DNA from: Chitinophaga filiformis | GTDB taxonomy: Bacteria; Bacteroidota; Bacteroidia; Chitinophagales; Chitinophagaceae | Direction of reading: 5' to 3' | Assembly: GCF_023100805.1 (NCBI RefSeq) | Contig: NZ_CP095855.1 | Span: 2,335,001-2,399,000 of the forward strand | Length of the DNA: 64,000 bases | Shown here: piece after piece, positions 54,988-61,962 of the stretch | How the letters are laid out: each line of letters starts with the position of its first letter | How positions within the stretch are numbered: the stretch's first letter is position 1 | Notes under the pieces: model-generated | The model's input: only the letters and a program-made list of their open reading frames with translations | Database searches by the model: none | Told to the model about the DNA's origin: nothing | Made by a program: the position numbers and the translations under genes

Positions 54988-55974
54988 ATGTCAAATTCTC
55001 TCGATCATATAGCCATCAATAATTTTAAATCCATCAGGAATTTGGAGCTCGACGGCTTCAAACGGATCAACCTTTTCATAGGTCGTCCTAATGTGGGGAA
55101 GTCCAATATCATCGAGGCTTTATCATTATTTTCATTGCCCTATCTGAGAGAAAATACATCCAGGAAATTAAATAGCCTGGTCCGTTTGGAACATGAAACG
55201 GAATTGTTCTATAATGGTAACACTGCGAATAATGCGGTGATCAGGACGAATGGAGGTGACGTTCAATTAAAATATCACCCTAAGGAAGGATTGAATGTTG
55301 CTTTATCGTATCCCGGTGAATCATTCGATTTTCATATCGATGAGAAACTATTGGTAAAGGGAGGGAGAAGAAGCGATTCTTTTGAACCTCCAGTCAAACG
55401 ATATACTTATAAATCTGACGTTGTTTACAAAAAAGGGCATAGTAAATATCTTATACCGCCTTTTGGCTTCAATCTGTTATCCGTTATAGAACAGTACGGA
55501 GAACTTAAGATCGAGGTTACTGCGCTGTTTAAGGAATACGGGTTAGACATCGCTTTTGACAAGAGTAGTCAGACTGTTAAAGTGATCCAATCCAATGACA
55601 AGGATGGAATGTTCCTGATACCTTACAATTCCATTGCAGATACCCTTCAACGTGTTATATTCTTTAAAGCAGCCATTGCTTCAAATAGTGATAGCGTATT
55701 ACTGTTTGAAGAACCAGAGGCGCATTCATTTCCTCCCTATATGGCCCTTCTTACACAGGAAATGATCCATGGCCCGAATAATCAGTATTTTATTGCGACT
55801 CACAGCCCTTTTATACTAAATGATCTGTTAGAAAACAGCCGGAATGAACTATCAGTTTTTTTAGTTCACTATGAAAATAGTGCAACAAGCGTCAAGCGAC
55901 TTTCTGAACAGGAGTTGCATGATGTCTTTCAAAACGGAGTAGATTTATTCACCAATAGTGAAAGCTTTATTTGA
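54988..55974 (+). CDS. AAA/ABC-type ATPase of the OLD/RecF-like class
   Basis: This ATPase of 328 residues begins with the RecF-type strand IAINNFKSIRNLELDGFKRINLFIG, directly followed by Walker A GRPNVGKS (32-39). Walker B is VLLFEEPEAH (237-246), with the acidic catalytic pair, and the switch histidine is in ATHSPF (270-275). This is the AAA_15/AAA_21 ATPase pattern found in OLD, Gabija and PARIS-type systems. No TOPRIM domain is fused at the C-terminus. The next gene starts on the final A of its stop codon, so the two proteins are made together and probably work as one complex. Confidence 0.85.
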   Translation: MSNSLDHIAINNFKSIRNLELDGFKRINLFIGRPNVGKSNIIEALSLFSLPYLRENTSRKLNSLVRLEHETELFYNGNTANNAVIRTNGGDVQLKYHPKEGLNVALSYPGESFDFHIDEKLLVKGGRRSDSFEPPVKRYTYKSDVVYKKGHSKYLIPPFGFNLLSVIEQYGELKIEVTALFKEYGLDIAFDKSSQTVKVIQSNDKDGMFLIPYNSIADTLQRVIFFKAAIASNSDSVLLFEEPEAHSFPPYMALLTQEMIHGPNNQYFIATHSPFILNDLLENSRNELSVFLVHYENSATSVKRLSEQELHDVFQNGVDLFTNSESFI

Positions 55975-56507
55975 TGGATTTAGCAATTATCCCGGAATGT
56001 TTTGTTGACACCAATCTTCTTGAAACTTTAGTACCGCCGGTAACACGGTATAATCACCAAAAAGGCTGTGGTACGGTTGCTAAGGTAATGAAACAACATT
56101 TTGCCGATCGTTTTGCACTTGGTATTATAGACAAGGATAAAAATGAGGTGGATTACCTTAAAGAATTTACCGTTGCCTGCCAGGTAGGGCCACTAATACT
56201 GCACAGACATCGCAACCTTGCCAGGCATCATTATATAATTCAGATAAGCCCTGCCATGGAACGCTTTATACTGGATAGTGCTGCATCTGTAAATATCTCC
56301 TTGTCTGATTTTGATTTGCCGGAAGATCTGGATCAACTCAGGAAAGTTTCAAAATCTGTGAACTCAAAGTATGATGAGCGATTCAAGCGTTTGTTCATTG
56401 CTATGCGTCAAGCGGGCGCTAATGATTTGATACGATTAGCTGGTTGGGTCAGTTATCTTAAAGAGGCTACTTATCAGACGGATATGGAAGTGCTTGAGAA
56501 AATTTAA
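55974..56507 (+). CDS. Small protein with TOPRIM-like acidic motifs, coupled to the ATPase
   Basis: This protein of 177 residues overlaps the ATPase stop codon by one base (TGATG); a TTG at 55971 is an alternative but less likely start. The N-terminus reads LAIIPECFVDTNLLETLV, with an acidic residue at position 8. The segment FALGIIDKDKNEVDYL has an Asp-x-Asp (53 and 55) at the end of a hydrophobic strand. This E...DxD arrangement is what a TOPRIM nuclease core shows. The rest is helical and unassigned. A nuclease or effector partner of the ATPase is a reasonable inference, but the fold is not proven and the domain is small. Confidence 0.6.
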   Translation: MDLAIIPECFVDTNLLETLVPPVTRYNHQKGCGTVAKVMKQHFADRFALGIIDKDKNEVDYLKEFTVACQVGPLILHRHRNLARHHYIIQISPAMERFILDSAASVNISLSDFDLPEDLDQLRKVSKSVNSKYDERFKRLFIAMRQAGANDLIRLAGWVSYLKEATYQTDMEVLEKI

Positions 56508-56532
56508 AGCAACCTGTGTACTATACAATTTA

Positions 56533-56632
56533 TATCGCAAAATGAATATCATATGTCGCGAAAACAGGTTTTATGTCGCGCAAGTGCATTTTGCGTCAAA
56601 AAACAGGCTTTTATGTCACATAAAAAAGCTTC
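56533..56632. repeat. 20-bp tandem repeat, four to five degenerate units
   Basis: Units of exactly 20 bases start at 56533, 56553, 56573, 56593 and 56613. The middle three read ATGTCGCGAAAACAGGTTTT, ATGTCGCGCAAGTGCATTTT and GCGTCAAAAAACAGGCTTTT; the first and last are more diverged. They lie directly downstream of the ATPase/TOPRIM-like pair. No function is known, and the unit length is not a multiple of three. Confidence 0.7.
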
Positions 56633-56659
56633 CAGGTTACTCACCCGAAAGCTTTTTAC
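56623..56659. terminator. Likely bidirectional terminator between the island and the cupin gene
   Basis: AAAAAGCTT (ending at 56631) is complementary to AAGCTTTTT (from about 56650), giving a 9-bp stem with about an 18-base loop and A/T-runs at both ends. It overlaps the end of the 20-bp repeat. Confidence 0.6.
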
Positions 56660-56681
56660 ATCACGATTAACCCCTCTTCCC

Positions 56682-57092
56682 TCACTTCGCCAGCACTACC
56701 AGCGGTTTCCCTTTCTCCACCACATATGTCGCCAGCTCTTTAGCCTCACCCTTCCCGACATTCCTGGCCTCATGTTTCACCCCGTACGGTACAAACAGCA
56801 CTTGACCAGCCTTGAGCGTTACCGGCGCTTTGCCTTCCAGCTTATATTCTATTATACCTTCCAGCACGTATATGATCTCCTCTCCCGGATGACTATGCTT
56901 AGGTGCTGTTACACCCTGCTTAAAGTCTACAATTACCTGCACTGCTTCCCAGCCTGGAATACTGAGATCATGTTGCTGAAGATCAGTGCGGCCGAGACCT
57001 TTTACCTGCGCACTGGCGGAACCAGGTATAAGCGATGCTGCTATCATAACTACTGCGACTATTGCACCTGCAAGAATATTATTACGTTTCAT
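56682..57092 (-). CDS. Exported cupin-domain protein
   Basis: This protein of 136 residues has a signal peptide (NNILAGAIVAVVMIAASLIPGSASAQ) and one cupin domain. Motif 1 is KHSHPGEEIIYVLEG, with the His/His/Glu metal ligands, and motif 2 is GQVLFVPYGVKHEARN with the last His. The fold binds a metal and often small ligands. No substrate is suggested by the neighbours. It is probably monocistronic. Confidence 0.88.
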   Translation of the reverse strand: MKRNNILAGAIVAVVMIAASLIPGSASAQVKGLGRTDLQQHDLSIPGWEAVQVIVDFKQGVTAPKHSHPGEEIIYVLEGIIEYKLEGKAPVTLKAGQVLFVPYGVKHEARNVGKGEAKELATYVVEKGKPLVVLAK

Positions 57093-57211
57093 TGTTTAGA
57101 TATTTAAAGGTTATACAGCAAAGGTATAACCGCCATACAGCAACGAACAGCGCTTTCTCGTGTAGTGGACAAGATTTGCCGCGAAGTAGTCATTACCGTC
57201 CTTAAAACAGC

Positions 57212-57248
57212 AAAAGCCCCCGGACAATCGATCCGGAGGCCTTTTACA
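57212..57248 (-). terminator. Intrinsic terminator after the O-methyltransferase-like gene
   Basis: On the minus strand, 57232-57244 pairs with 57212-57224 over 13 bp including two wobble pairs, with a 7-base loop, followed by T-rich bases. It lies 13 bases beyond the stop codon. Confidence 0.8.
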
Positions 57249-57260
57249 GGAAAGTATAGA

Positions 57261-57839
57261 TTATTTCTTCACGGCAATAATGATTCCCGTTGCCCACACC
57301 ATTTTCGTGAGTAACAGGTCTTCTCTTGCTTCGAGGTCTTTTATCAGCTGTGCCACTTTCTCAGCATGTCCTTCCGGCCAGTTGGGCTGCGGCAGCATAT
57401 CATCAATAATGTAAAGTCCTCCTTTGTTGAGCATGGTCAATGTCTCTTCCAGCATCAGGTATTTGCCATGCCAGGTATCTGCAAAAATGAAATCGAATTT
57501 CCTGCGCCTGTTTTCCTTCAGCCATTCGCCACCGTCGGCCTGCACGAGTTTTAAGCGCTTGTCATCGCCTAAGAACTGTTTTGCTATATCCAGGAACTCT
57601 TCTGCATTGTCTACAGAAATGAGGGTACTTTCCTTATCCATTCCATCCAATATCCAGGAGGTGGACAGGCCGGTGCCTGTACCCAGTTCAAGAAAGCTGC
57701 CATAGGGTTTGGATACTGCCAGTGTGCGAAGCAGGGAACAGGTCAGCGGGTCGGAGGCCATGGTAAATCCGGATGCGTTCGTAGCGTCGGCGATGTACTG
57801 GTAGTGTTCAGGGAATTGCTGTAATATGTCTTCTGTCAT
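57261..57839 (-). CDS. Class I SAM-dependent O-methyltransferase-like protein
   Basis: This cytosolic methyltransferase of 192 residues resembles the O-methyltransferase family 3 (CCoAOMT-like). Motif I is FLELGTGTGLSTSWILDGM (about 49-67), followed by LISVDNAEEFLDIAKQFL and FDFIFADTWHGKYLMLEETLTML. GGLYIIDDMLPQ closes the core. The conserved metal-binding aspartates seem only partly present. Substrate is unknown. It is convergent with the cupin gene. Confidence 0.85.
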   Translation of the reverse strand: MTEDILQQFPEHYQYIADATNASGFTMASDPLTCSLLRTLAVSKPYGSFLELGTGTGLSTSWILDGMDKESTLISVDNAEEFLDIAKQFLGDDKRLKLVQADGGEWLKENRRRKFDFIFADTWHGKYLMLEETLTMLNKGGLYIIDDMLPQPNWPEGHAEKVAQLIKDLEAREDLLLTKMVWATGIIIAVKK

Positions 57840-57901
57840 GGGTTATAGTGTTAAATCGTCTTTCGACAAGGTAATAAAAAAAATCGCTTACTTTCGGTAT
57901 T

Positions 57902-58627
57902 ATGAATCGCCTGTTATTACTGATATTCCTGTTGTTGCCTACGGGCACAGCTGCACAACAGGTGCAGCTGGAAATCAGTCATATAGTAGCCGGTCTGCCC
58001 ATGCAGCTGCGGACGGCTAGCTATACCAATGCCGCCGGTGATACTTTCAATATCACATTGTTCAGATACTATCTTAGCAACTTTTCGCTGATAGCGGCCG
58101 ATGGCAGGAAGATTGCTCTGCCGCCAGCCTATTTCCTGGTCAGCGAAGACAGTGCCGCGTCCAAAAAGATGCTGCTGCCACCCTGCCCGGAAGGGGAATA
58201 CACACAGTTGTCTTTCATGATCGGTGTGGATAGTGTGCTCAATTTCAGCGGCCCGCAGAACGGGGCATTAGATCCGCTGTACGGGATGTTCTGGACCTGG
58301 AACAGCGGTTATATCATGGCGAAACTGGAAGGCACATCACCGTCCTCCCACCTGCCCAATCACATGTTGCAATTCCATATTGGCGGATACCGGGCGCCTC
58401 ATGTGACCCAGCGGATGATAACGCTGACCCTGCCTTCGCCGCTGCTGACCGGTCCACGATATAAGCCGCGAATCACTTTACAGGCAGACGCCATGGCCTG
58501 GTTCAACGGACCTAACCAGGTCAATTTCCGGCAGTTGCCGGGCTTTATGACGCCCGGTACAGCGGCCGACCGCATCGCAGATAATTATCAGCATATGTTT
58601 TCCGTTAAAAAGATCGTAAACCAATAA
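57902..58627 (+). CDS. MbnP-family copper protein
   Basis: This exported protein of 241 residues (signal peptide NRLLLLIFLLLPTGTAAQQ) has the MbnP family features: NITLFRYYLSNFSLI, FMIGVDSVLN, ALDPLYGMFWTWNSGYIMAKLEG, and an HIGGY pattern. The Trp-rich FWTWNSGY segment holds the tryptophan that the partner enzyme converts to kynurenine in characterised MbnP proteins. The MbnH-like gene starts six bases after the stop codon. The role is probably copper binding in the periplasm. Confidence 0.85.
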   Translation: MNRLLLLIFLLLPTGTAAQQVQLEISHIVAGLPMQLRTASYTNAAGDTFNITLFRYYLSNFSLIAADGRKIALPPAYFLVSEDSAASKKMLLPPCPEGEYTQLSFMIGVDSVLNFSGPQNGALDPLYGMFWTWNSGYIMAKLEGTSPSSHLPNHMLQFHIGGYRAPHVTQRMITLTLPSPLLTGPRYKPRITLQADAMAWFNGPNQVNFRQLPGFMTPGTAADRIADNYQHMFSVKKIVNQ

Positions 58628-58633
58628 TTGCAA

Positions 58634-59692
58634 ATGTTCCGGAAAGCGGCATATATCCTTATCGCCTTCTGCCTGTGGTTATGGATCATGGGCAGGGACG
58701 GGCATGTACTCACCGCCCATTCCCCGGTAGTTGAATACTACCAGCTGAAATTGCCGGACAGCCTGCCGCCACCCGTATACGATTTTAAGAATAACCCGCT
58801 CACCAAACAGGGGATTGCACTGGGAAGACGCCTGTTCTACGACCCTAAACTATCCCTGGACAGTTCCATTTCCTGTGGTTTCTGCCATCAGCAGTTTGCC
58901 GCTTTCGGCCATTTTGACCACGCTATCAGTCATGGAGTATTGGGGCGTACCGGTAACCGCTCCGTGCCAACATTGTTCAACCTGATCTGGCAGAAAGACT
59001 TCATGTGGGATGGGGGAGTGAATCACCTCGATATTCAGCCTTTAACGCCCATTACAGACGAAAACGAGATGGGAATGGACCTGACTGTGCTTATTAAGCG
59101 TCTGCAGGGAAATGCCACCTACAGGAAGCTTTTTAAGGCCGCTTACGGTACAGAGGAGGTGACCAGCCAGCGCTTGTTTAAAGCCCTGTCCCAATTCATT
59201 GCTACCATGATCTCGTTCGAATCAAAATACGACAGTGTGATGCGCCGGGAACCGGGTGTGACATTTACAGCGGAAGAACAGGGAGGGTACAGGACCTTTA
59301 CCCAGAAATGCGCCAGCTGTCATAAACCACCTTTCTTCACGGATTATAGTATACGTAATAACGGATTGCCTTACCTGCCTTCCATGAATGATGTAGGAAG
59401 GATGCGTATCACCAACAATACAGCCGACTACCTGAAGTTCAAGGTACCATCCCTGCGGAACGTACTGGTCAGCGCTCCATATATGCACGACGGCCGGTTC
59501 TTTGATATTTTCCAGGTATTTGCCATGTACGATCATGGGCAGCAAAAAGGGAATACCATTGATCCACTTGTGAAGGACGGTATTCCCCTGACAGCAAAAG
59601 AACAGCGGCAACTGTATATGTTCCTGAATACTTTGACAGATAAAAAATTCCTTAGCAATAAAGAGTTGAGCGAGATATTGATCACTGATTAA
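58634..59692 (+). CDS. Di-haem cytochrome c peroxidase/MauG-family protein (MbnH-like)
   Basis: This exported or membrane-anchored protein (N-terminal hydrophobic segment AAYILIAFCLWLWIMG) has 352 residues with two c-type haem motifs, CGFCH and CASCH. PLTKQGIALGRRLFYDPKLS, GGVNHLDIQPLTPITDENEMGMDL and LRNVLVSAPYMHDGRFF are typical of the CcP/MauG superfamily. With an MbnP gene immediately upstream, the MbnH branch, which oxidises Trp in MbnP, is the best reading. The frame can start with TTG at 58628; ATG 58634 is preferred. Confidence 0.88.
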   Translation: MFRKAAYILIAFCLWLWIMGRDGHVLTAHSPVVEYYQLKLPDSLPPPVYDFKNNPLTKQGIALGRRLFYDPKLSLDSSISCGFCHQQFAAFGHFDHAISHGVLGRTGNRSVPTLFNLIWQKDFMWDGGVNHLDIQPLTPITDENEMGMDLTVLIKRLQGNATYRKLFKAAYGTEEVTSQRLFKALSQFIATMISFESKYDSVMRREPGVTFTAEEQGGYRTFTQKCASCHKPPFFTDYSIRNNGLPYLPSMNDVGRMRITNNTADYLKFKVPSLRNVLVSAPYMHDGRFFDIFQVFAMYDHGQQKGNTIDPLVKDGIPLTAKEQRQLYMFLNTLTDKKFLSNKELSEILITD

Positions 59693-59698
59693 GCAACA

Positions 59699-61939
59699 TT
59701 ACTGCTCTACTACCTGCGCACTGCTTAAGCCCCACTCTTCAATCAGCCCGCTTACTTTCTTCTTGTACATCTTCAGATCTGCAAGCGTCTGTTGTATAAA
59801 GCTGTTGTCTTCCAGTTTGCCTATTACAGCTTCCATTTCAGCTTCATTCTCATATGTCATCTGGCGGAAAGGATTCTGGTAGTCTTTTGCCCTGGAATGA
59901 TAAATACCTTCAGTAAGGAAGCTTTGTATATGCACGGATTGTAACAAGCATTCTTTAAGGAAGGCCGGTGTAAAGTCCCTGGCTGTTTTTTCTTCTATGT
60001 ACAACAGTGAAGCAATGGCATGCTGCAGTTTGTCTGTTGCATAATGCTCACCGATGATCTTATAGTTTTCGTGTAATGCCGCCCAGCTGTTGATGGCCCC
60101 TGAACGGATCCTGTCTTTCAGGTCCGTCAGTGTCTCATCTTTCATCAACTGTCCGCCTACATTATGCCATGGGCCGCGTTCTGCAGTTTCCACGATAGCG
60201 CGCAGTGAACCGAAATACTGTCCGGGATGCTCTTCAAGATAGCTGAGAATATTACGTACCGCATACAGGTTGATCAGTTCGCGGAACAGTGGGTAAGACC
60301 TGTGTACCTTCAACAGCTGTACTTTACGTGAACTGTTCTCCACATCTGTAGCAAATATCTGCAGGCCGGCCACCATTTCAGGATCGTGCATCAGCAGCTC
60401 TTTTCCCTTCTCCTGCAGGTCGTGTTCAGATGGCTGATCTGCCAGTGGATCATGCTGAATGTACCACGCTTTACCGGTAGCAATTTCCATCAGCGTCATA
60501 GCATTGATCATCTCTTCAATGCTATCCGGCGCCAGGTAATCGTATTCTATCAGCTGTGTTTTGTCAGTACGTTTGTCGCGGTCAATGTATTTCCAGGAGT
60601 TACGCGCCAGCGCATACATGTTATGGAGGAACCAATAGCCTGTCATGATCTTCAGACTATTGCTCTGTTCATCATTCAATACAAGACTGAACGGATAAGG
60701 GACGTCCATTTCATACATGTAAGTGCCTTTGGCGATCAGCGTAAAGCTGGCAAAACGTGAATTATGTTTCAGGCTTACGCATAGCCCGGGCCAGAAGCCA
60801 CGGCCTGCTATTACCTCACCATCAGCTCCGCGGGAATTGTGATTGGAACCGATCGTAGCGCCGGCTGCCATGTTGCTCTGCCCCATGATCAGTGCAGCGC
60901 AGAGGAAAGAGTTGTTATGGTGCTGTTCGTGTGCAGGAAATATCAATGAGTTCAATACTTCACAACAGGAGATCGTTGCGTTGTTGCCCAGGTAAGAGTT
61001 GATCAGACGGGCGCCGTATTTCAACTGTGAATGGGAGGCCATTACAAAACGCACCGCCTTCACACCATAGAATACACGGCAGCCATAACCAACAATACCA
61101 TTCACCAGTTCACAACCTTCACCTATCTGACTGGTGGCCTCGGATGAACTGTTGATAGTGACATTCTTGATCTTGTTGGCGCCTTTGAGATACGCATCCG
61201 TACCAATAGTCACATCCTTGATGATCTTACAGTTCTTGACCACGGTACGGTCGCCCACCATACCATAGTAACCGCGTTTTTTATCAAACTGGTTTTCAGT
61301 GAATCGTTTGAATTGTTCCTGTAATGCTTTATCGTCCCTGTTGCGCGTCCACAGCCAGGCGTCGCCAGGCAGCATGCCATCAAAAGGCATCACGCTCCGG
61401 CCGCCATTCTCATTGCACAGTTCCAGCCAGATGCGCAGATGCTCAGGCTCGCCTTCTTTTACAATGCCATTGCCGAATTTAGCATGATCGGTAGTGGCCA
61501 TCTCGTTGACGTTGGAGATGATCACTTCATTACCGATAATATAATGGGAAAGAAAATTAACGTTGTGAATAGCGGTATTATCGCCAAAATCGCAGGAGGT
61601 GATGGTGCTGTTATACAGTCCTACCGGCAGCCTGAGATTGTGAAACTCGAGGTAATAAGGCTCCAGTTTACCGATGCGCACTACGCCGAAGAAGTGACAG
61701 TGTTTTACCAGCTGAGGGCTGAATTCATTGGCCACAAAGATGTTGTTCCAGTCGTCCGAGGTATTGTCATTGCGTACCAGTATCTCGATCTCAAGTGCAC
61801 TAAGCTTACGGTAGTTGCGTTGTTGTTTACCCAGTTGTTTATTCCGCAGGTAATATTCATCCTGACCTTCGGGTAAATAAGATGCCGCTACAAAATTGTA
61901 GCCTAACTCTGTGAGTGGCTTCTTCTGTATCACATTCAT
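59699..61939 (-). CDS. DUF4954 family protein with hexapeptide-repeat core
   Basis: This is a large cytosolic protein of 746 residues typical of Bacteroidota. The first 400 residues contain successive short beta-helical turns (for example TAIHNVNFLSHYIIGNEVIISNV, VKNCKIIKDVTIGTDAYLKGANKIKNVTI, AAGATIGSNHNSRG) like the left-handed beta-helix of acyl- and nucleotidyltransferases. The C-terminal half is helical. It is directly downstream of glmS by 24 bases on the same strand, so it is probably co-transcribed. A role in amino-sugar or UDP-sugar handling is inferred only from this position. Confidence 0.85.
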   Translation of the reverse strand: MNVIQKKPLTELGYNFVAASYLPEGQDEYYLRNKQLGKQQRNYRKLSALEIEILVRNDNTSDDWNNIFVANEFSPQLVKHCHFFGVVRIGKLEPYYLEFHNLRLPVGLYNSTITSCDFGDNTAIHNVNFLSHYIIGNEVIISNVNEMATTDHAKFGNGIVKEGEPEHLRIWLELCNENGGRSVMPFDGMLPGDAWLWTRNRDDKALQEQFKRFTENQFDKKRGYYGMVGDRTVVKNCKIIKDVTIGTDAYLKGANKIKNVTINSSSEATSQIGEGCELVNGIVGYGCRVFYGVKAVRFVMASHSQLKYGARLINSYLGNNATISCCEVLNSLIFPAHEQHHNNSFLCAALIMGQSNMAAGATIGSNHNSRGADGEVIAGRGFWPGLCVSLKHNSRFASFTLIAKGTYMYEMDVPYPFSLVLNDEQSNSLKIMTGYWFLHNMYALARNSWKYIDRDKRTDKTQLIEYDYLAPDSIEEMINAMTLMEIATGKAWYIQHDPLADQPSEHDLQEKGKELLMHDPEMVAGLQIFATDVENSSRKVQLLKVHRSYPLFRELINLYAVRNILSYLEEHPGQYFGSLRAIVETAERGPWHNVGGQLMKDETLTDLKDRIRSGAINSWAALHENYKIIGEHYATDKLQHAIASLLYIEEKTARDFTPAFLKECLLQSVHIQSFLTEGIYHSRAKDYQNPFRQMTYENEAEMEAVIGKLEDNSFIQQTLADLKMYKKKVSGLIEEWGLSSAQVVEQ

Positions 61940-61962
61940 CGGAAAAGAATTGAGGTTATTGA

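Noticed and set aside
54988..56507. A complete Gabija or PARIS system
   Set aside because: The ATPase has no fused TOPRIM domain, there is no GajB-type helicase gene, and the partner is too short to match AriB confidently. Only a general OLD/PARIS-like resemblance is claimed.
56533..56632. CRISPR array
   Set aside because: The 20-base units are tandem without intervening unique spacers, are degenerate, and no cas genes are nearby.
57902..59692. Methanobactin biosynthesis operon
   Set aside because: Only MbnP- and MbnH-like genes are present. No precursor peptide, MbnB/MbnC or transporter gene was seen on either side.
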